DNA of 64,000 nt from Streptomyces mirabilis (GTDB taxonomy: Bacteria; Actinomycetota; Actinomycetes; Streptomycetales; Streptomycetaceae). Made by a program: the position numbers and the translations under genes. How positions within the stretch are numbered: the stretch's first letter is position 1; every line of letters starts with the position of its first letter. The notes beneath the pieces are model-generated. The model was not told the DNA's origin, searched no databases, and was given only the letters and a program-made list of their open reading frames with translations. Location of the stretch: NCBI RefSeq assembly GCF_039503195.1, contig NZ_JBCJKP010000002.1, positions 105,925 to 169,924 on the forward strand, written 5' to 3'. Positions 54,554 through 63,353 of the stretch are shown piece by piece.

Positions 54554-55837
54554 TCATGTCGGCTGTGCGCCGGAGCTGCCCGGCAGCTGCCAGCCTAACG
54601 TCGCCGCAGGTGGGAGGCCTGTTTCCTCGAGCGGGTATGGAGCGGGCCGCGAAGCGGTCTCGATTTCCCGCGGCGGACGGCGGGCGCTGCTGACCAGATA
54701 CCGGCCGTGGACGAGATGGGTGGCCAGAATCCACCGCGCCGCGCCGTCCGGCTCGCCCGCCAGGACCGTACGGCCCTGCTCGTCGCGGCGGAACCCGACC
54801 GCCGAGAAACGGCGCCGCATGCCGTGCCCGAGCGCCTTGGTGTAGGCCTCCTTGAGGGTCCACAGGTGCAGCAGCCGCAGCGCCCGCTCGTCCTCGCCCA
54901 GCGCGGCGAGCTCCGCGGCCTCGTCCGGGGTGCACACGTAGGGGTGCAGCAGCTCGAAAGAGGGCCGGCGGGTGACGGGCTCGGCGTCCACCCCGATCGG
55001 CCCGCTGCGGCTGATGCCGACCACGATCAGCTCGTCGGTGTGGGCCAGGCTCACCTCGGCCTCGGCCAGGCCGCGCAGATGCGGGCGGCCGCCCGGCCGG
55101 TAGGCGAGGTCCAGGGCGTCCGCGGGAACCTGGAGCGCGGCGGCCGCGGTGTGCTTGAGGACCATCCGGGAGACGGCGAACCGCAGCCGGCCCGCCGGGG
55201 CGGCCGTCTGCCGGTAACGCGGCCAGTCACGGCCGAGCACAGACCGCAGCCCGGGATCCAGCAGCGCCGCCGCCAGCCACTGCCCCCAGGTGGTGTGCAC
55301 CAGGGCATGGCCCTGCCCGGCAAGCTGGTCGTGCACCTGCTCCCACGGCCCGTCCGGCCCCGCCACATGCAACAACGGCCCCGGCGACAGCCCGGACAAC
55401 CCCCCGGCCCGCCACCCGGACGACAGACCGGCCGGCAGACCCGGCGGCGCACCGGACGACGCACCGGGCAGCGGACCGGCCGGCGGACCGGGCAGCGGAA
55501 CAGGCGAGGTCCCCGGCGGCAGGCCGGGCAGCGGAACAGGCGAGGTCCCCGGCGGCAGGCCGGGCAGCGGAACAGGCGAGGTCCCCGGCGGCAGGCCGGG
55601 CGGCAGCGCGGGCAGCAGCGGGCCGGGCACCCGCTCTCCCCCGCCCTCCCCCGTCCCGTCCCGCCCCGGCCCGCCAAAAACCCGGTCCCCGCAACCCGCC
55701 CCGGCGGACACGGCCCCGGCAGGAACGGCGCCAGAGGGCACGGCCCCCGGAGACACAGTCCCGGGGGGTGTGGTCCCGGGGGATGTGGTGTTGCCCGGAC
55801 TGCCGGCCGGACTGCCGGCCGGGCTGTGCCCGCTCAC
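54554..55837 (-). CDS. 4'-phosphopantetheinyl transferase with long repetitive N-terminus
   Basis: 427 residues, almost twice a normal Sfp enzyme. The PPTase domain is in the C-terminal 240 residues: VSLAHTDELIVVGIS, GPIGVDAEPV and WTLKEAYTKALGHGM provide the metal and CoA-binding residues. The first 150 residues are Gly/Pro-rich with three exact repeats of a 12-residue unit (GLPPGTSPVPLP). GTG 55837 overlaps the upstream stop by 4 bases. It lies in the unit with the acyl-CoA-dehydrogenase-like gene, and is the second PPTase in the cluster. Confidence 0.85.
   Translation of the reverse strand: MSGHSPAGSPAGSPGNTTSPGTTPPGTVSPGAVPSGAVPAGAVSAGAGCGDRVFGGPGRDGTGEGGGERVPGPLLPALPPGLPPGTSPVPLPGLPPGTSPVPLPGLPPGTSPVPLPGPPAGPLPGASSGAPPGLPAGLSSGWRAGGLSGLSPGPLLHVAGPDGPWEQVHDQLAGQGHALVHTTWGQWLAAALLDPGLRSVLGRDWPRYRQTAAPAGRLRFAVSRMVLKHTAAAALQVPADALDLAYRPGGRPHLRGLAEAEVSLAHTDELIVVGISRSGPIGVDAEPVTRRPSFELLHPYVCTPDEAAELAALGEDERALRLLHLWTLKEAYTKALGHGMRRRFSAVGFRRDEQGRTVLAGEPDGAARWILATHLVHGRYLVSSARRPPREIETASRPAPYPLEETGLPPAATLGWQLPGSSGAQPT
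55491..55598. repeat. three perfect 36-bp tandem repeats in the PPTase gene
   Basis: Copies at 55491-55526, 55527-55562 and 55563-55598, each encoding 12 residues of the PPTase N-terminal extension. Confidence 0.9.
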
Positions 55838-57500
55838 CACAGCAGCCGGGTGGCGTACACGTCGCAGTCCACGCCGCGGCGGACGCGGCCGGCCAGTTCC
55901 GCCCAGACGGGTGCGCGCGGGTCGGGGGCCGGTCCGGGCAGCGGCACGCCCAGCCGTCCCGCGATGCCGGTCAGCGCGAGCAGCGCCCAGTGCGTACCGC
56001 CCAGAAACAGGCCGCGGCCGTCGTCGGCGGCCTCCCTGACACCGAGCACGGCGGCGGCCAGCCACAGCAGGGCCTGCCGGTCCGCCAGCGCCCGCGCCGC
56101 CACAGCGCCGGGGTCCGCGCCGGCCGTGCGGCACGGCCGGCGCAGCGCACGCTGCTCGGTCAGCAGCCGCCGGGCCAGCGCCCCCAGCGCGGCACCGCCC
56201 GTGTCCCCGCCGTCCCCGCCGTCCGCGCCGTCCGCACGGGCGGCACCGGCACGCAGCAGACCGGACAGCACCACCCTGTCGTCCCCGCCCACGCCGTCCC
56301 CGCCCGTCTCATGCCCGTCCGTCTCGTGCCCGTCGGGGGTGTGCCCGTCCCCCTGCTCCCCGGCAGCGGCGACGCCGGGGGCGGGGGCGGGCGGGTCGGC
56401 GAGCCGGAAGGGGGCGGGGACCGGGCCGCGGTGCGCGGTACGGGGCTCTTCGGCCGCCAGGGCCGGCAGGGCCCCGGCCAGGCGGGCCTGCCAGTACGCG
56501 GCGCCCGCCGCGTCCACCCCGGCCAGGGGAAGGTCACGGGTCAGTTTCGCGAGCATCGCGCCCCCGGTACCGGCAGGCCCGTGGCCGCATTCGGCAAGGA
56601 CCAGGCCCAGCTGCGCCAGTACGTCGGCCAGCACGGTCGGCACCACGTAGCCGGCCACCGCACCCAGCAGCCCCGCCCCCACCCCGGGGGCGGGGGCGGG
56701 GCGGCGGCGCAGCGCCACACAGGTCAGGCTCTCGCAGGCCAGCAGGTCGGCGAAGGCGGCGGCGAGCACGGGCTGCCACTGCCGCAGGGCCGGCTCACCA
56801 CTGCCGCGGCCGGCCACCGCGAGCGCGGCCTGGCGCAGCACACCGCCGGCGGCAGCCACCAGGGCCGCCGGGCCGAGCAGCGCGGCGGGCACCGGAGAGG
56901 ACACCGGGGAGGACTCCCCGGCCTGCCCCGGGCACGTCCGGCGGGCGGCATACCCGGCCCGCCCCACGCGACCGCGGCATGTCCCAGGGCCAAATCCCGG
57001 CGCAGGAGCGGGCGCAGAGCACGTACCCGCTGGTCGGCGGCGCGTACCTGTCCCAGACCGGCCGCCGCAAGAAGCGCGCCCGCCCGCCCGGACCAGCCCG
57101 CCCCCTCCCCCGCCCCGGCAGCCCCGGCAGCCCCGGCACAGGCAGCGGACCCGGCGGAGGCGGCCGACCCGGCGGGGGCGGCGAGGGCGGGCAGGCTGTA
57201 GGGGTTGGCCGCGTCGCGGGGATCGCCCAGCAGCACCTCCAGCCGCAGCGCGGCGAGCGCCACCCGCAGCGGCGGCGGCAGCGCGGCATACCGGTGCGCC
57301 AGCGCTCCCGGGACCGGCCCGGCCACACGGACAGCACACCCGCCCCCCGCCTCCTCCCCCGCCGACGGCACCGACGGCACCGACGGCCCGGACGCCGCGG
57401 CGGGCGGCCGGACGGTGAAAGCAGCCCCGACCGGCCGGGCCGGCGGGACAGTAACGGCAGGAACCGGTGCGCTGGGCGCGGCGGGCTGGGTGACGGCCAT
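55834..57500 (-). CDS. acyl-CoA dehydrogenase-like protein (apparent frameshift)
   Basis: About 555 codons. The C-terminal half has an acyl-CoA-dehydrogenase helical pattern (ACESLTCVALRRR ... VVPTVLADVLAQLGLVLAEC ... GTGGAMLAKLTRDLPLAGVD). The N-terminal part is Ala-rich with no clear FAD motif. A missing base near 56958-56961 separates the halves; restoring it reads AVAWGGAGYAARRTCPGQAG. ATG 57500 has AGGAGG 6 bases upstream. An in-frame ATG at 57518 directly abuts the IS605-type left end and would add six residues. A dehydrogenation or pseudo-enzyme role is possible. Confidence 0.6.
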
Positions 57501-57518
57501 GACCGGCCTCCTGTTCAT

Positions 57519-57853
57519 CTGGATTCCTCCGTGGATACCCCAGCCTTCAGGCTGGGGAGGAAACGGACTCCTGCGGAGCAGGGCAGGGAAAGCCGATTCG
57601 CCGCCAGGGCGGATCGGCGTCTACCGCCAACGACCCGCAGGAGACTGGTAGTTTGTAGGCCGTCCGGCCAGCGATAACCAAACTGGCCGGGCCTACCGCC
57701 GGGCTGGCGGGATGTCAGGTCTGTGGAGCCGGCGTAAGACTGCTGGGCGTACCAACGTCCCTTGCCGTTAGTTCGGGGCAGCTGCTGTCTGAGAAGCAGA
57801 AAGCTCAACCCGCGAGGGAAGAATTCCCCTGCTTCAGCTGGGGGAGAAGTCAA
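57519..57853 (+). mobile_element. non-autonomous IS200/IS605-type element (tnpB deleted)
   Basis: 335 bases with the left-end hairpin (ACCCCAGCCTTCAGGCTGGG region near 57536-57557), the second left hairpin (57593-57613), and the right-end hairpin near 57823-57843 followed by GAAGTCAAC. The central tnpB is gone, but the 3' region (CTGTGGAGCCGGCGTAAGAC near 57720) corresponding to the guide RNA scaffold is conserved with the other copies. The left end again abuts an ATG. Confidence 0.75.
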
Positions 57854-57929
57854 CTGGTCACCTGGTCATCCGGTGTCGGCCGACTGGTCGGCTGGTCGGC
57901 TGGTCGGCTATTCATCGCAGGTCATCTGT

Positions 57930-59050
57930 TCACCGCAGACGGCGCACGGTGCTCTCGGCATGCCACTTGGCCAGGCCCAGCGTTTCGGTACTGGCGCGCG
58001 ACAGCCAGGCACGGACATGGTCACGGGCCTCGAGCAGGCCGGTGCCCGCACCGAGCACCGGGGCGACGGCCTCCTGCCGGAGCATCACCTGGTGGGCCGC
58101 GACGACCGTGACCCCGGACGCGTCCGGCAGCAGCGACCACTCGCCGCTGTGGGCGGCGACCAGCTCGGGCGTGAGCGTCTCCTTGTAGACGATCCGCCCG
58201 GCGTGCGGGAAACACAGCCGCACGGCCCGCGTGCTCACCGTCCGCCCGCCCGGCGCCGCACAGGTGTCCAGGGACACCACCTGGATCCCCGGCACGTCCT
58301 CCCGCACACCGGCCCGCTCCACATGCGGGACCCGCCCGGGCCAGTCCCCGATCCGGTAGAGGAAGTCGTAGACCAGCTCCGCGGGGCCCTCGATCCGCAC
58401 CCGGTCCTCGAACGACAGCAGCAGCTCGTCCCACTGCTCCCACCGCCCGGCCGCCCGCCGTACCTGGGCAAGCCGGCGGTGCACATCCGCCTCCGCCTCC
58501 CGGCGGGCCCCGGCACCGTCCGCAGCCGCCACCGGCAGCCCGCGCTCCTGACGCAGGCCCAGCACACACTCCGTCTCACCCGCCGGCCGCACACTCCACA
58601 CACCCGAGGTCACACTCCCGGGCCAGACAGCATCCTCCTGCTCGAACACGACCGCCCGGACATCGGGATGCAGCACCCGCCGGGCATACCAGGAACCAAC
58701 CCGCCCCCCAGCACACCACCCACACCACCGGCATCGCCAGCAGCATTGCCGAAGTTGCCGAAGTTGCCGGGGTTGCCGGGGTTGCCGGGGTTGCCGGGGT
58801 TGCCGGGGTTGCCGGGGTTGCCGGGGTTGCCGGGGTTGCCGGGGTTGCCGGGGTTGCCGGCGCCGGCCTCATCGGCCAGCTCCCACATCCGCAGCCGCTC
58901 CTGGACCCCGTCGAAGTCAAGACGCTCGACATGCACGACCGAGGGCAAGAACACCGGCCAGCGCGCGGCATCGGCCAGCATCCCGTACACGACACCGGCC
59001 GGAGCGGCCACCCCCACCGTGTGCTCACAGGCGTGCACGCGCGACGACAT
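57930..59050 (-). CDS. polyketide aromatase/cyclase, START/Bet v1-fold di-domain (apparent frameshift)
   Basis: About 373 codons. Domain 1 starts VHACEHTVGVAAPAGVVYGM and continues WPVFLPSVVHVERLDFDG; domain 2 has RIEGPAELVYDFLYRIGDWP and GVTVVAAHQVMLRQ. Such di-domain proteins direct first-ring cyclisation and aromatisation in type II pathways. Between strands of domain 1, 12 copies of a Gly-Asn-Pro/Phe repeat are inserted. The frame breaks in the C run at 58704-58709, with one base missing. ATG 59050. Its presence suggests an aromatic or cyclised part in the product. Confidence 0.78.
58749..58856. repeat. 12 tandem 9-bp repeats in the cyclase gene
   Basis: Two CCGAAGTTG units followed by ten perfect CCGGGGTTG units. 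They encode Gly-Asn-Phe and Gly-Asn-Pro repeats inside the first cyclase domain. Confidence 0.9.
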
Positions 59051-59869
59051 GCCGGCCCCTCCTCCTCCAGGCGCACCCCCACCCTGCCCCCCACCACTCG
59101 AGCCCGCCTCGCGCCCGCCCAGACCCCCACCCCGCCCGCCACCCACGGCCCCGCAACCCGGCCCGCCACCCCCGCGGCACCGACCGGGCGACAGCGCCCA
59201 CGGCACCGACCGGGCGACAGCGCCCACGGCACCGACCGGGCGACAGCGCCCACCCGCCGAACGCCATCCACCGCAGCCGCCACAACCCACACCACCGCCC
59301 CCAGCAGCCCCCCACAACACGCACAGCCCGGACGGGACACACAGCCCGCACAACACGCACAGCCCGGACGGGACACACAGCCCGGACGGCACGGACGGCA
59401 CGGACGGCACGGGCGGAACGGACGGCACGGGCGGAACGGGCAGCCCGGGCAAGACGGGCTGGACGGGCAAGACGGGCTGGACGGGCAAGACGGGCTGGAC
59501 GGGCAAGACGGGCTGGACGGGCAGGAAGGGCGGGACGGGCAAGGCGGGCTGGACGGGCAAGGCGGGCTGGACGGGCGGCATCAGCAGCCCGGGCGGCACA
59601 GGCCGGACGGGACGGAGTGAGAACCGGACGGGCGGCACGGGCCGGACGGGACGGGGGGAGGGGCCGGACGGGCGGCACGGGCCGGACGGGACGGGGGGAG
59701 GGGCCGGACGGCGGGCCGCGCGGCCGCAAACCCGGGCATACGGGGGCCTGCGGGGGCCGGGACCGGGGCATGCGCCAGGTCCCGGCGGACGGGACCGGGA
59801 CCTGGGCGGAAGCGGGGCGAGCAGGCCAGCCGGCCGGGGCGAAGGGTCAGCCGGCCGGGGCGAAGGGGG
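59051..59869. repeat. repeat-rich spacer between cyclase and SARP 3
   Basis: 819 bases without a convincing gene. It contains three perfect 26-bp copies at 59175-59252, several imperfect copies of an AACACGCACAGCCCGGACGG-like unit (about 59315-59395), and 18-bp copies of GGACGGGCAAGACGGGCT (59461-59514), with related units to about 59576. Several frames are open through it because of composition. Confidence 0.75.
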
Positions 59870-60742
59870 TCAGCCGACCGGGGCGAGGCGTCCGGTCCCG
59901 GCGGGGCCACTGCCCGTGGAGCCCGGCCCGGCGGACCCGGGGACGGTCCCGGTGGCGGTGACGGGTGAGCCGTCCGGCCGGGCCATCAGAATGGAACGCT
60001 GCAGCTTGCTCAGCGCCGCCGACGGTTCCAGGCCCAGACTGCGCACCAGAGTGGCGCGCAGCCGCTGGTAGGCGTCCAGGGCCTCGCCCCGGCGCCCGGA
60101 ACGGTACAGGGCCAGCATGTACTGCCCGCACAGGCTTTCGTGGGTGGGATAGCGGCTGACCAGCACGGTCAGCTCGGCCAGCAGCTCACGGTGACGGCCC
60201 AGCCGCAGATCGGCCTCGATGCGCTGGTCCAGCGCGCACAGCCGGCTCTCCTCCAGCCGTTTGACCTGGGTCGCCAGGTGCATCCCGGCGTGCACATCCG
60301 CCAGCGGCGGCCCGGACCACAGCGCGAGCGCGGCCCGCAGCTGCCGGGCAGCCTCCGGGAAGTCGGCGGCATCCATCGCCCGGTAGCCCAGCCCGGCCAG
60401 CCGCTCGAACTCCCGCACGTCACTGCCACCCCCGCCGCTCTTGAGGAGATAGCCGCCCGGCACGGTCAGCAGCACGTCCTTGGCCGTACGGGCATCGGCC
60501 GCATCCGGCTCAAGCGCCGCAGTGATCAGCTCCCGCAGCTGCAGAATGTACGTCTGCAGCGTGGGCCGCGCACTACGCGGCGGCCTGCTGCCCCACAACT
60601 CCTCACTCAGCATGCCCACCGGCACCATCTGGTCGGCCTGCACCACCAGCAGGGCCAGCACCTGCCGCGGCTTGGGAGCGGTCGGAGCAATCGAAATGCC
60701 CTTCTCCCGCACCGCAAGAGTGCCGAGTATGTCGGTGTCCAC
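59870..60742 (-). CDS. SARP family activator 3
   Basis: 290-residue SARP with intact winged helix (APKPRQVLALLVVQADQMVP) and BTAD domain (ESRLCALDQRIEADLRLGRH). It is closely related to SARP 1 (44573), including a 65-base identical block at 60195-60259. GTG 60742 follows GGGGAGA. An ARE-like site lies about 400 bases upstream. With two receptor genes just upstream it forms the likely regulatory head of the cluster. Confidence 0.93.
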   Translation of the reverse strand: MDTDILGTLAVREKGISIAPTAPKPRQVLALLVVQADQMVPVGMLSEELWGSRPPRSARPTLQTYILQLRELITAALEPDAADARTAKDVLLTVPGGYLLKSGGGGSDVREFERLAGLGYRAMDAADFPEAARQLRAALALWSGPPLADVHAGMHLATQVKRLEESRLCALDQRIEADLRLGRHRELLAELTVLVSRYPTHESLCGQYMLALYRSGRRGEALDAYQRLRATLVRSLGLEPSAALSKLQRSILMARPDGSPVTATGTVPGSAGPGSTGSGPAGTGRLAPVG

Positions 60743-61140
60743 GCCGTCTCCCCTGTCCGTCCACTGCGGTCTGCCGAACCCCTCGGACCCCATCACCACC
60801 CAGGCCCCCAAAACCCCCGACCCAACCCCACACCCGGAACCCGGAACCCGCCCGGCCCACACGCCACCGGCCCCGGCCCCGAACTCCCGGACCACCAGCA
60901 CCACCAGACCCCGACGCCACCAGACCCGGCCCGCCAGACCCCGATACCGCCGGACCCCGACGCCTCCAGACCCCGACACCGCCGGACCCCGACGCCTCCA
61001 GACCCCGACGCCGTAGGGCCCCGATGCCGCCGGGCCCGATGCTGCAGGGCTCCGATGAGACTGCCGGGTCCTGGTCCGCCGGAGGGCCGGCGGCGGTGAA
61101 CCGCGCCCGCCGTCCGGGATCCACCCGACACACCGAGTAA
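60743..61140. other. SARP 3 upstream region, low complexity
   Basis: 398 bases containing repeated CCCCGACGCC(T)CCAGA-like units at about 60900-61030. No gene was recognised. If the ARE-like site marks the promoter, the SARP 3 leader is unusually long. Confidence 0.5.
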
Positions 61141-61165
61141 AAAACAGCATGGACGGTATGTCAAT
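61141..61165. promoter_or_regulatory. ARE-like site upstream of SARP 3
   Basis: AAAACAGCATGGACGGTATG followed by TCAAT. The CGGTATGT half and the AAAACAGC half match the SARP 1 site and receptor-type operators. It lies between divergently placed promoters for SARP 3 and sequence toward the receptor gene's 3' end. Confidence 0.65.
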
Positions 61166-61323
61166 CTCAAACCGGGCGTCTTGTTTTCTCTCCGCCGGTA
61201 CTCGAGACCCCCTCGAGAGAATCCGGCTTCCAGCACATACGCCGACCAACCGGGCGGGGTTCGGGCTGCCGCGGCGGCCCCGCCAGCGGTTTGACTTCCC
61301 TATTGCCGGACCATGCGGTCTGT

Positions 61324-61959
61324 TTACCTGGGGGTGCGGTCGGTCCCGGCGGCCCGCGGACCGGGCAGGACCGGCCGCCGGCGCGAGGGCGCCGCGAGAC
61401 CGGGCAGCAGCAGCACCCAGAACTGCTCCACCAGATGAGACGAGGAACGCACACGGTGACGGGAGGCAAACCGCCCGAACCCGGCGACAGAAGCCACCAC
61501 AGCCACCGCCGCCGCCTCCGGGGACACCCCCCGCGCCAGCTCCCCCGCACCCTGCGCCTCACGCAGCAGCGCATGCACCCACTCACACCACCACTGCCCC
61601 GGCCCCTCCGCACTCTTGCGCGAAGGATCACCACCCAGCTCGAACCCCGCCCGCAGCACCGGATCCACCGCCAGAGCCGCCACCAGATCACGGCTGACAT
61701 CCACCAGCAACTGCAGCCCCCCGCCCCCCGCACCCTCCCGCACCACCAGCCGCTGCACCGACACCGTCGCCGCCGCCTCCACCTCACGCGCCAGAAGATC
61801 CTTGCTCGGGAAATGAAAATGCAGCGCCCCGGTACTCACACCCGCCCGCCTGCTGATCACCGGCAGCGACGCAAGGGCATACCCGTCCTCCGCGAACACC
61901 TCGGCCGCCGCACACACCAGAGCCCGACGCGTCCGCACCGCCCGCACCTGCCTGACCAC
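61324..61959 (-). CDS. TetR family, gamma-butyrolactone receptor-like (pseudo-receptor type)
   Basis: 211 residues. The N-terminus VVRQVRAVRTRRALVCAAAE and HTH VISRRAGVSTGALHFHFPSK are hallmarks of the ArpA/ScbR family. The ligand domain is less conserved than in the neighbour at 62582. GTG 61959 has GGAGGAGG upstream. The promoter carries an ARE-like site at 62019. It may be a pseudo-receptor that answers to the antibiotic rather than to a butyrolactone (inference). Confidence 0.88.
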   Translation of the reverse strand: MVRQVRAVRTRRALVCAAAEVFAEDGYALASLPVISRRAGVSTGALHFHFPSKDLLAREVEAAATVSVQRLVVREGAGGGGLQLLVDVSRDLVAALAVDPVLRAGFELGGDPSRKSAEGPGQWWCEWVHALLREAQGAGELARGVSPEAAAVAVVASVAGFGRFASRHRVRSSSHLVEQFWVLLLPGLAAPSRRRPVLPGPRAAGTDRTPR

Positions 61960-62018
61960 CCCACCCTCCTCCCCAACCCACCGCCACCCCCGGACACACC
62001 GGGCCCACCACCCCACCC

Positions 62019-62044
62019 TACCAAACCGCACGCGCGGTATGTTT
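62019..62044. promoter_or_regulatory. ARE-like operator for the receptor gene at 61324
   Basis: TACCAAACCGC, a short centre, then GCGGTATGTTT form an imperfect inverted repeat close to known autoregulatory elements. It lies 60 bases upstream of the start codon. Confidence 0.7.
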
Positions 62045-62213
62045 CCCGGTCCGCACTCCACCAGACCAGACACAACAGCGAAAGACCCGCGCCACCACCC
62101 CAGGAAACACCACCACAGACCCGCCCCACCCTCAGCGGCCACACTCAACACCCGCTCGCACCCGACCGGAGCCCCCACCCCACCCAGCCCAGCCCAGAAC
62201 CAGAACCAGAACC

Positions 62214-62282
62214 AGGACCGGGACCGGGACCGGGACCGGGACCGGGACCGGGACCGGGACCGGGACCGGGACCGGGACCGGA
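62214..62282. repeat. GGGACC hexamer array
   Basis: About eleven perfect 6-bp units in the 538-base gap between the two receptor genes. The rest of that gap is G/A-rich low-complexity DNA with GGCAGACCGGAC-like units and no recognised gene. Confidence 0.85.
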
Positions 62283-62581
62283 AAGACCAAAGCCAGGGAC
62301 AGACACACAAGCACGGCACACGCAGACCAGGACAGAACCAGGCAGGCCCGACAGGCAGACCAGACAGACCGGACGGACCGGACAGGCCAGGCAGACGGGC
62401 CAGGCAGACCGGACGGGCCAGAGGCCAGACGGACCAGGCAGCCCCGACAGGCAGACCGGACAGGCAGGCCGGACGGCAAGACCAGGCAGGCCAGGCGGAC
62501 CGGACGGGCAGACCAGGCGGGCCAGGCGGCATGCAGGACCGGGGAAAACAGGCCGGACGGGCCAGGGAAAACGGGCCGGGA

Positions 62582-63271
62582 TCAGGCCGGGGCACCGACC
62601 CCGTCCAGACCAGCCGGCTCCCCCGCCTCCGCAGCCAGCCGCTCACCCTCCGCAGCCACCTCCGCAGCCCGCGCCGGATCAATCACCAGCCTGCCCAGCA
62701 CCGCCGGCACCGCCACACTCGGCAGCAGATGCTCAAACAGCGCACACACCCGCTCCTCCAGATCCTCCCGCCCCGACAGCGTGTGCGAATACACCTGCAC
62801 CCCCGTCCACGCCGCCGAGAACACCCACGCACTCTCCGCCACATCCACCTGCGGCAACAACTCCCCCTGCTCCTGCGCCTCCCGCAACACCCTCTCCGTC
62901 GCATCCAGCCACGTCCGGATCGTCCACGTCCCGAAAACCGCCCCCATCTCCTGACCCAACGACAACCGCGCCGACGCCGACACCACCGGACGACGCCGCA
63001 TCCGATACGCCAACGCCAACCCCATATCCACCAGCTCCTGCAACTTACTCACCCGCGGCGCCAGCACAAACCCCGCAAACTGCTCCCCCAACACCCCCTC
63101 CGCCAACGCCCGCTTCGACGGAAAATGAAAATACAAAGCCCCCTTCGTCACCCCCGCCCGCGCCAACACCTCACCGATCGTCGCCGCCTCATACCCACGC
63201 TCATCAAAAACCGACGCCGCCGCATCCAAAATCAACCGCCGCGTGCGCACCGCACGCTCCTGCCGCACCAC
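62582..63271 (-). CDS. TetR family, gamma-butyrolactone receptor (ScbR/ArpA-like)
   Basis: 229 residues. VRQERAVRTRRLILDAAASV followed by VLARAGVTKGALYFHFPSKR is almost the family consensus, and the ligand domain keeps features such as a central Trp (FGTWTIRTWLDATERVLREA). GTG 63271 has GGAGG 4 bases upstream. An ARE-like site lies at 63329. It probably represses its own gene and one or more SARP genes until a butyrolactone- or butenolide-type signal binds. No AfsA-type synthase is in the window. Confidence 0.92.
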   Translation of the reverse strand: MVRQERAVRTRRLILDAAASVFDERGYEAATIGEVLARAGVTKGALYFHFPSKRALAEGVLGEQFAGFVLAPRVSKLQELVDMGLALAYRMRRRPVVSASARLSLGQEMGAVFGTWTIRTWLDATERVLREAQEQGELLPQVDVAESAWVFSAAWTGVQVYSHTLSGREDLEERVCALFEHLLPSVAVPAVLGRLVIDPARAAEVAAEGERLAAEAGEPAGLDGVGAPA

Positions 63272-63328
63272 AAAACCTCCAAAGACCAACCCACAACCCA
63301 CCACAACATGTTCCCTGCAACCAACCCA

Positions 63329-63353
63329 AACAAAACCAGCTAGTCCGTATATT
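63329..63353. promoter_or_regulatory. ARE-like operator for the receptor gene at 62582
   Basis: ACAAAACCAGCTAGTCCGTA followed by TATTC. The reverse complement reads TATACGGACTAGCTGGTTTT, very close to ScbR-type operators. It is about 58 bases upstream of the start codon. Confidence 0.75.

Noticed and set aside
59175..59252. Three 26-bp repeats as a CRISPR or iteron origin
   Set aside because: Copies are contiguous with no spacers, and no cas or replication gene is near.
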